From Bidens hawaiensis (Eukaryota; Streptophyta; Magnoliopsida; Asterales; Asteraceae), in contig JAIQDT010000001.1 of the NCBI GenBank assembly GCA_021521415.1, positions 2,108,001 to 2,172,000 of the forward strand: DNA of 64,000 nucleotides, in the 5' to 3' direction. Below, piece by piece: positions 1-11,269 of the stretch (position 1 is its first letter; every line of letters begins with the position of its first letter). The notes beneath the pieces are model-generated. The model was not told the DNA's origin. It saw nothing but the letters and a program-made list of their open reading frames with translations, and made no database searches. A program made the position numbers and the translations under genes.

Positions 1-30
1 CAGGTCATAATGAGCTATCTTATTAAACCA

Positions 31-323
31 AAAACATTTGAAAATCTGAAAATCACAAAAATATTGTGCTTTTTGTTCTAAAAATTGGAAAAAACAAAAA
101 GATTGTGAATTTTTGTTTTATAACAATTCGAAAAAGGCAAAAAGATTGTGTTTTTATGTTTGTATAAAGAAAAATCGAAAACATTTAAAAATCTGAAAAA
201 TACAAAAATATTGTGCTTTTTGTTCTAAAAATTCGAAAAACCAAAAAGATTGTGAGTTTTTGTTTTATAAAATTCGAAAAAGATAAAAAGATTGTGTTTT
301 TATGTATGTAAAGAGAAAATCCA
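31..323. repeat. Tandem repeat, about 147 bp x 2
   Basis: Two consecutive AT-rich units (about 31-177 and 178-323) share the order ACATTT, AAATCTGAAAA, ATATTGTGCTTTTTG, AAAAAGATTGTG (twice), TTTTTATGT. A third unit starts at about 324 and stops after a few bases. There is no coding potential. A weakly similar stretch lies at about 1,520-1,670. Confidence 0.8.
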
Positions 324-341
324 AAAACATTTTTGCATATG

Positions 342-592
342 TTCGCTGAAAATTATGTCAATTACTTACATTTGAAGGACGTATACGTGTATATGTTTGG
401 TCCTGATGTTTACTTGTAAAAAATACAAGATAGCTAATTTACCTGACAATGGAACGTAGTTGGGGCGATTGTTATGCGTTTTACTTTATTCTTTCGCTGA
501 AAATTATGTCAGTTATTTAAGTTTGTGGAACATTCTTGCATGTTTTGGTCCTGTTATCTACTTGTAGATTAATATGATAGCCATTAATCTAT
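342..592. repeat. Diverged direct repeat, offset 151 bp
   Basis: The phrase TTCGCTGAAAATTATGTCA occurs at 342 and again at 493, and each is followed by a similar stretch containing TTTGGTCCTG and TACTTGTA. The two copies lie about 151 bp apart. With the preceding 147-bp repeat this suggests a decayed minisatellite-rich element. Confidence 0.6.
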
Positions 593-1700
593 AGATTGAA
601 AGTGACTGTGGCGATTGAATTTATTTTATGCTCCTCAAAAATGAGTTTTGAAGCAAAAAGAGAAAATGATAGTACATTGATCATTTGACCCCATATCCAG
701 AAAGATATAAGCTTAAAAGACTGAGTGCTTAATTGCATTGGTGCATTGATAGATTTTAAATAAGTTGTTAGAGTAAAGTATGTGATATAAACATAAAGAA
801 AAGCCAAATTGAAAGAGGTGTTAGTCTCTACAAAAAGTCTCGGTAAGGATGGCAGAAATGTAATAGCCTGACATACACAAGCATTATATTTGTCTGATCA
901 CCAAAAATATAATAAAGCAAATAACAAGCGTTAGGTTTATGGACAATGTGAGTCTTCATGCGGCTTAATCATCTGGGTATTCATATGCATGAATATTTCA
1001 ATCGCATTTAGAGCAAAACCAAGTCATTAAACTTGATCACTGTTGTACATTGTACAAACTAAATTACTGACTTGATCTAAATCTGTTGTTAGTCATACAT
1101 TTGTTCCTCCCTTGCGCGCGTCTCAATACCAGTAAGAAACGGACCCCAGGGGATACAATGTATGTAAGCCGACGGATGGACTCGTGCATACTCACTCATA
1201 GTAAAGGAAACTTGATGCAATGCTAAAAAATTTCTATAAATTCAAATTTTGATCGGCATTATAATGGTTTAAGTCAAGTTGGGGTGATATGATAAAAATC
1301 AAATTAAGCTTGAACCGGGATTAGAGGCTGATAGTTTCTGATATTCTGTGCTCTAAATGAACGTTTAAGCATATCACAAAAACGCTTGAAAGTTTGTTAT
1401 AAGATTTAAGTGGACAACAATATCAATGACCGACTTAACGCCAGTCATAATATCGCTGAAATATAAAACTGTGATGGAAGGGCAATTTGGTCAATATGAT
1501 TCTCTGCTTAAATTCAACAAAAATCCAAAAATATGTACTGCTTTTGAAAAACATACAAAAACACAAAAATATTTGATTTTTCTGCTTTATGTATTACTTT
1601 CGGATATTTTACCCGTAAATATTTTGAAACAAAAACGCAAAATACCAAAAAGATTTTATTTTTTAGTTTACATTCTATTTACTTCATTTTAAATTTTGCG
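593..1700. other. AT-rich stretch without recognisable gene
   Basis: I see only short chance open frames and A/T-rich low complexity here. No retroelement protein motif, RNA gene or clear boundary could be supported. It may be the far edge of the gag-only element to its right or an older unrelated repeat. Confidence 0.4.
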
Positions 1701-1859
1701 TTTGATTGTTAAACAAGTTAAGGTATTACCATTTACCGAATAGGGTAAAGATTAATAAAATATATTATCATCGGGATACGGGATTTCGTTGATTTTATTT
1801 ATTAATTTAAATATTCTTTTATTTAATTGATTTTTTATTCAATTTAAAATTAAATAAAT

Positions 1860-2560
1860 GTAATCCGTTACTTATATATAACTAATGAGGTTATTTATAA
1901 CGAACTACGGTAATTCATTAGCTAATTCGCTTCCGCCACTCTGTAACGAATGATCTCAGTTCGTTATACATAACTTAATGAGTTAAAAGCACGAACTAAG
2001 CACAAATTGCTGCCAATTCGTTATTAATTCGTGTTAATTATTAACGAATTAACTTATAAATTCGTTTGCCACGTGCATTAATTTTGATAACGAATCAACT
2101 AATTCGTTATTTCAAATATAAACGAATAAGATGATTCGTTACCTTGGAGACTGTGCCAAGTTGTTACTTATAGGGATTCGTGAAACCCATTCGTTTCACT
2201 CACTATTCATTTTCTTCTCACTTAAGCAAAGAACCTCTGGCAAAATTTTCCAGAAAATCCGAACATTACTATATCCTATTTTGATCTTCATTTCAGATTC
2301 ACAAGGTAATGAGGATCAAAACATGATGGTTTTCGTCAAATTATATAGTAGTTTATTGGGTTAATTGATCAATTATTTCATCGGGTTTTACCTTAAACAT
2401 ATAACTGATAATTTATATGCTTTAATCCATGAATCAGTTACAATGGATTACATTAATTTATATGGTAATGAATCAGTCAATTTATTATAACGAATCATCA
2501 ATTCTTTATGACGAATCAATCTATAGAACGAACGACTTTTAATTATTATAAAATACAATT
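1860..2560 (+). other. Leader with repeated ATTCGTTA / TAACGAAT motifs
   Basis: The 8-mer ATTCGTTA, its reverse complement and close variants recur many times. The clearest hairpin has stems ATAACGAAT (2,087-2,095) and ATTCGTTAT (2,102-2,110) around a 6-nt loop. The same motif builds longer perfect hairpins in the 3' LTR. A comparable array in gag-only element 2 uses a different motif. By position this is the untranslated leader between a lost 5' LTR and the ATG at 2,625. Confidence 0.6.
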
Positions 2561-2624
2561 TTAATTTAAATTAATATTATTTATTGATCGTTTTACTAAG
2601 TCTCGGGTTTATTTATTATCAGTT

Positions 2625-5397
2625 ATGGCTGACAATATGGATCAAGATCCTCCTGTTGTTGTGCCGCAACAACAACAACAAGAACAAGATCTTCCGTTGC
2701 TCTCGTACGACAAGAAGCATAACATTTGTTAGCTTTTATCAGATGTTCACCCATTCATTATGCTGTAACGGCAAGCACGGCTGTTCATTTTAGCATTGCT
2801 CGTCCTTTTTGGAAATCAGCACGCTACATTGAGTCCGAGAATGATATCGTAGCTGAAGTTCAAGGACAGTCTATCACGATTACTCATGGTGTGATCCGAA
2901 GGGTTCTGCAGTTTGGGGATAACATGGATAATCCATGTGGGACAAAGGGTTGATTAGAGGATTATTTAATCGTCTGTTCTACGCTGGCGATCTCGACATG
3001 TCCATGTACAACAAGGTGTACTTGTGTCCCACACACAAGTACTTACTACATGTTCTTATACACTGCCTTGGTGGACGGAAAGGTGGATTTGACGAGTGTC
3101 GTATCATGCTACAATCGGCATTCGTGCGCTGATATTGAACAAGCCTTTCAACTTCTCGGAGATGATCTTCTATCATCTCAAAGAGAATTGTCTTGTGGTA
3201 AATCGATGCAATAAATTCTTAATGTATCCACGCTTTATCTAGCTGATCGTCCAAGACTTGATTCCAAACTTGGTGTTGGATCAAGGTGTAGTGATGATGT
3301 GTTGCCATTGGAACACATGAAGGCTGATACCATCAAGCGTATGAAGACGTATAGGAAGGATCCACATCCTCGGAATAAGCGCTTGATTGATCATCTAGCT
3401 AATCCGGATTATGTATGTCCTTCTAATGATCGCTGGATCCATGATGATTCAGATTCTAATGATTGGGATCAGGTGGGAACGACGGTGGTGAGGGAAATGA
3501 TGGTGATGATCACCAAAGATATGCTAATGTTGAGGCAGCTGTTGCTCAAGTTGCTCAATGAAAGAGAAAAGGAAAAAAGATGGCTAGCGGTGAGCCATCT
3601 AAACGTCGGGACTACTGGAGCTAGTGTTTCTTTTGGAGTTCAGCCTCCAAGGTCGTCTATTATTCAAAGACTGGTGGTGCCGCTTACTACTAGCACCCCC
3701 ATAACTCACATTGACGACCACACTCACATCGGATCCTAGGCTTGGCATGATTCCACAATCCGTTTTATCTACATTGCCAAGGCCTACTACTGCTACATTG
3801 GTGGATTCACTAACGCAGACGATGATGCCACCACCACATATGGATATTTCATTTATGAGGCTTAATAAACCTCAAGGTCATGTACAGCTGGTGCCTCCCT
3901 CATTTCATGCTATGCCACATGAGACTCAGATGAACATGCTTTTGAGTCTGGTTCATCTGTATGAAAATCAGATGGCTGCAGATTGTTTGGCTCAAGATCG
4001 TATGCTGGAAAATCAACGAAAGCTGATGAGCTATTTATCTTTCTGTCAAAAGGAGACTAAAGCTCTTCGTGAGATTGTTATGTCTCAGGGGGTGAAGCTA
4101 AAAGAACAGGAGGATTTGATTCTGCAGCTTACATGTAAAGAAGATGAATTAAAGAAGCTTAGGAATGATGACGAAGATCCAGATGAGCCGGGTGCAGGGG
4201 GAAGTGAGCCGAAACAAACTCACGGCTCATCCTCTGGTACAGGTATGAGCGGGGTTGCTGGTAATGTTGACAAACAATTGGTCGTTTATCAAGACTCGAC
4301 GAATGCTAAGCCAATTGAGTCGATAAAGGCTAATACTGTTATATTTGTTGATGGTACGAGGGTGGTCAGAAGCATTGTAAATGCTAATGAGATAGAAGTT
4401 GGACAGTTTGTGGAACGATCCTTAACACGAGAGCAGATCTCTATACTGCTGGGTTTAAATGAAGATGAGCTGAACGTGTTAGAGACTAAGAATGATGTGG
4501 AGGTTGAGAATGACGAGGAAATCTTGAATGATCCAACGATTCAGATGAACACGTCATATATTTATGAAGATGAGCATGTTGAGATTGAGGACGTCACGGC
4601 TGAGGAATACCCTAATCCATTTCAAAGAACAAACGTTGATCAGGGTGCTCTGGTATTTAGTGAAAAAAAAATGTTAAAGCAGCCGAAGATCACTTGGAAA
4701 AAGTATCAAAGGGTAAGAGCATTGACACAAGGTTTGACTCGAAGCCTAATCCGTCTGTCGCTGATATCCAAGGATGGTTTTCTTGTCGAAATAAGAGAAC
4801 TGGTAAGATATTGAGGCGTACAGATACGTCGATAAAGAACAAGAGCAAGAGGCTGCTGCACGTTCTAAAGCTAATCAGATCACTTCATTCAAATCCGTGT
4901 CAAAAGTGTGAGGTGATATTATTTCATGGCTATACGATTCTGACTTAAAGGTCTGTATTGTGAAATGGGAGAACAACGTCCAGTATTATGAAAACATTAC
5001 TGACATTCTCTCATTACCGCGTTAGGATGTACGAATCCTCACGTTTCGACCTTTCATTAACCAGGGGGAATCGTCAAAGACGATGAAGCATGTACCAGTC
5101 AAGACGCTTAATCAGCATATGTATTTATCTTTCAACCGCTGGTATTATGACAATCGTACTAGTGAGGCCATTATTGTTTTGGGAAAGGGTTTAAAGACCA
5201 AGCTGATTAAGATTATTGATCTAATGTGGCTCGTGAACTTGACTGAGACTAATAATGACGTGCTGTTCAACAATAAAATATTGATAGAGTGCCATGAAGA
5301 CTATGACCGAGCGATGCAGCTTCAACGTGTCGTTCGTGTATGTCACGAGTATGGAATTCACAGCTGTCGGGATTGGCAGAAGAAGCACTTCAAATAA
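2625..5397 (+). pseudogene. Broken Gag-like protein of gag-only element 1
   Basis: A start at 2,625 opens with a glutamine run (QQQQQ) and then breaks. Successive pieces in shifting frames align in order with the protein at 31,699-34,611. The capsid-like half (2,726-3,135) keeps GVIRRVLQFGD against SEQIRVALRFGEE and LLHVLIHCLGGRKGG against LMHVMIVCMSGRKAG. The next piece (3,123-3,300) keeps MYPRFIQ. A 367-aa open piece (3,711-4,814) holds a coiled-coil-like stretch followed by the linker DDEDPDEPGAGGSE, matching DDDPNAPKGAGGE. The last piece (5,083-5,397) matches the C-terminal domain (RWYYDNRTSEA against KWWYVDCQTAEA). At least four frame or stop lesions make it a pseudogene. I do not recognise a named family; a gag-derived structural protein is the best inference. 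Confidence 0.7.
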
Positions 5398-5417
5398 GTT
5401 AAAGACAAAGAGCTCAA

Positions 5418-5431
5418 GACGAGGGGATGTC
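5418..5431 (+). promoter_or_regulatory. Polypurine tract of gag-only element 1
   Basis: GACGAGGGGATGTC lies directly before the LTR start TGTTAGTGCATGG. The corresponding site of element 2 reads CCAAGGGGGAGTC before TGTTGGTGCATG. A purine-rich run at this place primes plus-strand DNA synthesis in LTR retrotransposons. Confidence 0.7.
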
Positions 5432-6010
5432 TGTTAGTGCATGGTTTTACGTCTCGAGTCTTTGTATCTATCGTTTTGTATTTAATGCTTATTAATATGA
5501 AAAATATATCTATATTTAAGTCTAGTTCGTTAAAGTATAACTAGTTCGTTAAGGATGTTTAACCAACTAGACAGTTAAGTTAATGGTTCTCCCATTCGTT
5601 ACGGATGATTAACGAATGGGATCTTAGTTCGTTATGTATGTTCCTATTCGTCATGGAATGTTGACGAATGGGTCATAACGAATCAAGAGATTCGTTATGT
5701 TTTCTTATGAGTCTATAATGTAACGAAGTTGATGCTAATTCATTACGGCATGTGTAACGCGTTAGATCCATCTTCTATATATAGAGGTTCATATCTCTGG
5801 TAATTTAATTTTTGGTTTTAACGTAATTATACTCTGTCCATTTCTCTCTCGATCCAAACTGCGTTTTATCAATATATAATATACCTAATACAACTAATAT
5901 ATCATATATATCAATATGCATTAAGAGTAATCAATGAACTAGATCCGTTTAATAGTATTAACAGATCTTATATCTGAATTGACAATTACCAGATATGAGG
6001 TTTCAACACA
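5432..6010 (+). repeat. 3' LTR of gag-only element 1 with hairpins
   Basis: The LTR runs from TGTTAGTGC to TTTCAACACA (579 bp, TG...CA), where copia integrase sequence begins. It contains a perfect 11-bp hairpin (5,591-5,601 with 5,610-5,620, CCCATTCGTTA arms), an 11-bp hairpin with one wobble pair (5,643-5,653 with 5,662-5,672) and a perfect 11-bp stem with a 4-nt loop AAGA (5,674-5,684 with 5,689-5,699). A TATA-like TATATATA lies at 5,776-5,783. Confidence 0.7.
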
Positions 6011-7330
6011 ACCAGTTGGGTCCCGTGCGAGCATCTTTAGCGTTAGGCTCTTGATAGTCAACATTGAAAAAGTCCACAATCATTTTAGTCTTTTTGTTGT
6101 AAACATGATAAACGGATGAGTTGGGAGCATATCCAACAAAGTAACACTCATCGTCCTTTTCAGCAAACTTAGGATCTGGCTGAGCACATGCATGGAGCAA
6201 CGTTTATGGACATCCAAATATTTGGGAATAGTTGACTTGCGGCTTAGTCTTCTAATAGACTTAGAATTGAGTCTTCTTCAAGCACTTATTGATGATCACA
6301 CGGTTTTGTATGAACCAAACAACATTGATAGCTTCACTCCAAAAGAACACTGGAAGTTTGGAATCTGACAACATAGTTCATGCAGCTTCGATTAGTGTTA
6401 TGTTGCAATGTTCAGCTACTACATTTTGTTGTGGATTGTATGGTGCACTGAATTGGCGATCTATTCCATTTGAATGACAAAAGTCATCCACAATCCTATT
6501 GCAAAACTTAGTCTTGTTATCGCTTTTAATGCACTTCACCTTCTTGTTTGTTTGTCTCTCCACAAGAGTAATGAACTTGATAAAAAAACTGAGCGGTTTC
6601 ATCCTTGTGCCCTAAAAGGAAAGTCCAAGTGAAATGAGAATAATCATCAGTAATCACAAGACAATGTGTTTTTTGGCCGATTGACAAAGGAAGGATAGGA
6701 CCAAATAAATTCATTTGTAATAGTTGAATAATGGAATCTATGGAATTAATCATCTTGGGCTTGTGAGGGAGCTTGTGTTGCTTGAATTTGGAGCACATAA
6801 TACATTTTTTAATGCAAGAAAAGCTTTTAACAGGCAATCCTCTCACATGCTCACTTTTGACCAGTTTGTTTAAGTTTTTAAAGTTTACGTGGCCAAGACG
6901 TCTATGCCATAGAGATGAGTCGTTCTCTGAGGCCTTAGATATTAAACATGAAGCGGTCCTACATGAGTAAAAGTATTCATGTCCAACATATAAGCATCAT
7001 TATGCCTTGGAATACGCATCAAAATTCATTCCTCGGGGACTTTAAAACCAGGTTTTATGATCAAACATTCATGTTCGGTGAATAGTGTGGAGTAATTTCG
7101 ATCAGATATTTGTGAGACACTAAGAAGAGTGTGATTCAATTTCTCCACTAAATTGACATCATAAAATGTCAAGATTCCGTTTAATACTCTTCCCCATTTT
7201 GTGATATTTCCTCCCAAGTCTCCGGCAAATAAAATGTGTCCCCCATCAAACGGTTGAACGTCAAAGAGTAAGAGCTCGCCACCCGACAGGTGTCGGGTGC
7301 AGCCACTGTCTAGGTACCAAATTCTATTGA
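6011..7330 (-). pseudogene. Copia protease and integrase remnants
   Basis: The protease signature DSGCTRHLSGG is at about 7,270-7,310, followed by a GAG-pre-integrase stretch (7,026-7,217, LLSVSQISD). The integrase core is split by a frame change near 6,600: one piece has QMNLFGPILPLS and the next has KCIKSDNKTKFC and SAPYNPQQNVVAEH. In copia integrases the first catalytic Asp sits in DLFGP; here it reads NLFGP, so the catalytic triad is broken. The 3' piece (6,003-6,200, ECYFVGYAPNS) is the integrase C-terminal part and ends at the inserted LTR. Non-functional. Confidence 0.8.
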
Positions 7331-8720
7331 CAGACCTTCTTGATTGACCCTACACATATTAGCATCCAATTAGACATGGGTTCCCGAGACTTAGATGTCT
7401 CGGGAAAGTCAACCACAAAATTACCAAATTTTAATTTCTTGTCATGAATTATAAAGTGTTGAGGTGTGTCAGATTCAGAAGAACAGTCTTTAGGAACCCA
7501 TGAAGATGCAGGTTTCCTGGTTTTAGAATACTTTATGGACTGTCTTCTTCTTGGTTTCAAAACAAAATCCTCAGATCTTTTAATATTTGAATTTCTTTTC
7601 ATGTTTCTTTTTGGTGAGTTCTTTAACTTTAAGTCTTCGAACTCCGTTTTGATCTTTCCTTTTTGGTTATCCAAAAATGTGGTTTTCTGGTATTTTCTAT
7701 TTTTGGACCTCACGTCCATTTCACCAATAGAACTATCAGATTGATAAGTTCTTGTTCTTGGGCTTGTTGTAGTCTTAGAACGAAATTAATTAAACCGACT
7801 ATTCATTTCCTTCTATTGTCTATGCCAGTTCTTGCAATGTCTAGCAAGGTGAGATGGATTGCCACAAATAAAACAACATTTTCTTCTTAAATCCCTATAA
7901 AACTCATCAGAATTGTGATAAACATTGTGGGGTGAAAAAGGTGATCTTGGAAAGGAACATAGAGCTTATCAGATCTGTAACCTCGATCATCATAAGCATT
8001 TGAGTAGAATGAATAAACATAATCTTGTTGATGACAACCATAATAGTTGTTATTAAAGTGATTGCATAATTGAGGATGTTCGTATTGATTAGTGGATTTA
8101 AAGAAAGAGTTCTCGTGAGGTGGAACGTATTTACCAGATGTGCTAGCCTTTTCCTTTTCAAAATTGTTTCTTTTATTAAGGTCTCCCTCAATTTTACAAT
8201 CTTTTGTTGAACAACTAGTTATGTTTGTTTCATCAATCATATTCTCTTGCACATTTCTATTAGTGAAAGTTAAATCATATACAGTTTCACAATCACTATC
8301 AGACATAGAAACATCATGTTCATTCAAATCAACTTGAGAAGTAACAACATCAAAACTCTCACAGAAAAAATGATCATTTAAAATGTTTTTCACTGTTTTA
8401 TTACGTATAGGGTTTACAAATGATTGTTTTAGAATCACACTTGAACTAAAAATTGAATTTAAAATATTTTTATCTCCGTAGCCCATGTCCTTTTCCACAC
8501 ATTCACTTCTGTCTACACAACCTTCGGAAGAAGATGAACTACCATTAGGACTAGTTGATGAAAGAATTGGATCAACAATTTTGGAGACAGCAGAAACAAA
8601 TGTCTTTGGTTTTGGCACATGACCAATACCATAGACCATCTCATCCTCTGGCGGGGTGTTGAACAAAAGTGATGTAGGCTAGTATAATTCTCATTAAAGG
8701 GATGTGGAATAGTTGTTATC
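7331..8720 (-). pseudogene. Copia gag-pol linker with second zinc knuckle
   Basis: A 259-aa open piece (7,887-8,666) is rich in Ser, Asp and Asn and has no recognisable fold. In another frame directly after it lies a CCHC zinc knuckle, CFICGNPSHLARHC (about 7,825-7,868). A basic piece (7,324-7,719) with NSPKRNMKRNSN then leads to the protease motif. The order gag, linker, second knuckle, protease fits plant copia polyproteins that carry an extra CCHC box. It is frameshifted between pieces. Confidence 0.65.
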
Positions 8721-9284
8721 ATATCATATACCTGTCTTTTGTTTCACCCTGATTTATGCCCTAATGATTCCATTTAGTTTATCAGAGGATAACTCAATTT
8801 TTTCTACAACTATTTTTCTTTGTTCCAAGTCTAATTCTAGCTTCACAATTTAAGCATTCAACTCCACAACACGTCTTTCGTGATTCTCAGTTAGTTTATT
8901 AGACTAAAAAAGTTTTTCATTTAGTTTAGCCATATCATTATTGTGAGTTTAAGTCCTAGCAGTAAAAAATCTTTGTAGCTTTCTTGTAATCATTATCCTG
9001 ACATCTAAGAACAAGATTTTAATCTATCAAAGAAGTGTTATGAGTTCTATAGTTTTTAACCTTATCAATACAAGCTTGAGTGAAAAATGTGTGTACCTTG
9101 GGAATGTCTAAGACTTTTTGGCGTGTCTCTGCAGCAGGGCTTGATGAGGGATTGTTACAACTGCCATCCTAACAAAGGTTAGAGGGTTTATATGCTTAAT
9201 GAATTGGTAATCTTCCTAATCTGGCTTGTGTCCCTCAGTAATCATAATGATCATGATCTTAGAGCTAGACCCCGAGTTCCCTTA
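8721..9284 (-). other. Decayed copia gag/linker sequence
   Basis: This stretch lies between the gag zinc knuckle and the linker piece of the same copia element. No open frame is kept, but its position shows it is eroded polyprotein sequence. Nothing else is visible in it. Confidence 0.5.
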
Positions 9285-10393
9285 TTATGTGTTGCCTTGG
9301 CCAATTCTTGGAAATCTTGGATTTGCTAAGGAGCTATGCTCAGGTCTCTTGGCACTTATTCTAACATCATTATCAGAAACCTCAGTAATACTGATGTCGT
9401 TTGCTGTCTTTAACGGATTTAAACACTCCCTTGCAAAGTGCCCAGCTTCATTGTAGTTGTAGCATCTGATCTTATCTTTTTCGAAACCAATCCCATTCCC
9501 ATAAGAGTCTCTAAAACTGTTCCTTTTGTATTTCTTTATGAAGTTAAAGGCTCTATGAACAGCCATGGCCATTTGATACTTGATGCCCATATTTCTAAGA
9601 ACCTTCTTATTGATCTCGGGAATATCTCATTGTTGAAATTAAGGAGGTAGAAGCTTTTCTTGTAGCAATTCCTCGTGGCTTTCCATGAAGGCATGAAACA
9701 GTGCCATATGAGAATCATCAACTTGAGGAGCTTGAGGATCTGAGTAGGATAGGCTGCTTGCAGGTTTCTTGATTCCATGAGCTTTCAAGGCATACTCAAC
9801 AACTTTATCAACTACATCTTGAAATGAACTTGAGCTTGATGGTGATTGTGGACTTGCAGCAGTCATGTAAGATGAGTTTTGAGCTTGCTGAGAGGAAAAA
9901 ACATTGACCCCATTAACTGCATGAATTGTAGGGTGTGTTTAGCTTAGAAAAGATATGCTAACTCTGGACCCAGTAGATATTCCAGCATGATTAAGAGAAC
10001 TTATGTGGTTCCCCATTCTGAGTTTGTCATCCATCTCAAATTACTTGATAATAGATGTCAAATCTGAAAGAGGGGTGACCGAAAGGTTTGTTGTTCTTTT
10101 AATAGTGACCACACTACTGTTCCAGGTATATGGTAAGGACTTCAACAATTTGTCATTGATTTAAATTTGATCATAATCGATGCATGTACTTCTTATCTTT
10201 GTAATCAATGTTTAAAACTTATGAATGAGAGTTGTAACAGTTTCTCCTTGCACATGGTTAAACATGTTGAACTTTCCTTTCAACATGGCCTGCCTACTAT
10301 TCGTCATCTCAAAGTTTTCTTCAAATTTGTTCACCAAAGCATCCCATAGGCCTTTAGCAATGGTATGATCACTTAATGCTTGAGCAAGTCCTA
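9285..10393 (-). pseudogene. Copia gag (UBN2-type) remnant
   Basis: In minus-strand reading the gag core GLAQALSDHTIAKG and NKFEENFEMTNSRQAMLKG is recognisable (about 10,230-10,393) and is followed by stops. An open piece with MTAASPQSPSSSSSFQDVV (9,639-9,866) and a zinc-knuckle piece (9,285-9,590) come next. The knuckle reads CYNYNEAGHFAREC, so the second Cys of CCHC is replaced by Tyr. The N-terminal end of gag is missing beyond 10,393. Confidence 0.75.
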
Positions 10394-11264
10394 TGTAACA
10401 TCCTACTTTTGATAATAATAAATAAAATAATTTCGTTTATTTAATAGTGTGTTATTATTTAGTTAAGTTAGGTAAAAAATAATAAAGTGTGGGCTTGGTC
10501 AATAAAAGATGAAACAAGGGAAGGTGATGGCCCTTAGGTCCACGGGCTTAAGCGTATGTAAATCCCTTAAACCTCCTAAACCCCTAAAACCCTCATTTCC
10601 ATCAACCTTGCCTCCCCGCACATTCAAAAAATACACAAACACTCTCATCAATTCGGACCTAGATCCAAGATGAAGAAAGGTTGGGTTCATGTTCAACATC
10701 ATCAAACAACACGTGAAAAACATCCAGATGCACATGTTGAATCCAAACCTAAGCAAAACCAAAACAAAAAGGTACGCTTTAGATTAAAGGTTGGGTTTTT
10801 TAGGTCAATTTTGCCTAAGATTTGATACTAAGGCAAATCGGGAATTATTATGTAAGAAAAATGTAAACTTGAAGGTAAATGAGATGTTTGGAATGAAACA
10901 GGATAAACGGGTAATGTTTGAACTAAGTAAGTATAAGAAAACAATATGGTTAAAGTCCTAGGGTCATTTATTATGCAAGACGGGCCAAACAAGTCGAAAA
11001 GAAAGGCTGGAAAATGATGGGAATACAATCAAATTCAAACGAAAAGTAAGTGAATCGAATGAACAAGTAATCGAATCCAGTGGGCAAAGTACTCGAATCG
11101 AATGGGGAAAGTTACCGAATCCAATGGAAAAAGTAATCCAATAGAATTCGATTATAATCTGCCATCCAATTAGAATCTGCTATTCAATTAAAAATCTGTC
11201 ATACCATAATTGTTGCACAGTTAGTAGTGCACAGCTAAGCATGGATAAAGTAATCGAATCGAAT
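10394..11264. mobile_element. Unassigned repeat starting TGTAACATCC, left part
   Basis: At 10,394 copia gag ends abruptly and TGTAACATCCTAC begins, a typical LTR terminus, so another element seems inserted there (the 5 bases before it are TCCTA). I could not find its other end. There is no protein motif. The last 220 bases are degenerate repeats of AATCGAATGG-like words, and the complete LARD is inserted in them at 11,270. Confidence 0.4.
11041..11264. repeat. AATCGAATGG-type minisatellite, left of LARD insertion
   Basis: Degenerate units of GTAATCGAATCGAATGG with spacers such as ACAA and GGCAAA are followed by ATTCGATTATAATCTG-type sequence. The same mixture continues at 20,951-21,125 on the far side of the inserted element, which shows that one repeat array was split. 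Confidence 0.65.
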
Positions 11265-11269
11265 CAAGT

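Larger units (their letters stand above)
1700..6010 (+). mobile_element. Decayed gag-only LTR element 1 (5' end lost)
   Basis: This is a non-autonomous LTR element read left to right: a hairpin-rich leader (about 1,860-2,560), a broken two-domain Gag-like protein (2,625-5,397), a PPT, and a 3' LTR (5,432-6,010) ending ...ACACA against copia integrase sequence. Its protein and layout match gag-only element 2 at 30,581-35,081. No reverse transcriptase, RNase H or integrase is present, so it would have needed a helper, as proposed for gag-only (TR-GAG type) elements. No matching 5' LTR was found upstream, so the 5' end is presumed deleted or too decayed and the start coordinate is approximate. 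Confidence 0.65.
6011..10393 (-). mobile_element. Ty1/copia element remnant, gag to integrase
   Basis: Read on the minus strand, gag begins before 10,393 and is followed by a long gag/linker, a second zinc knuckle, the protease motif, the GAG-pre-integrase region and the integrase core. The element stops inside the integrase C-terminal region at the junction with the LTR ending at 6,010. At the gag end it is cut at 10,393/10,394, where a TGTAACATCC repeat begins. Reverse transcriptase, RNase H and both LTRs are not present here. Confidence 0.8.

Noticed and set aside
1440..1700. 88-aa frame at 1,426-1,692
   Set aside because: Lys/Phe/Leu-rich composition from A/T runs, no homology recognised, and it lies in repeat-like DNA.
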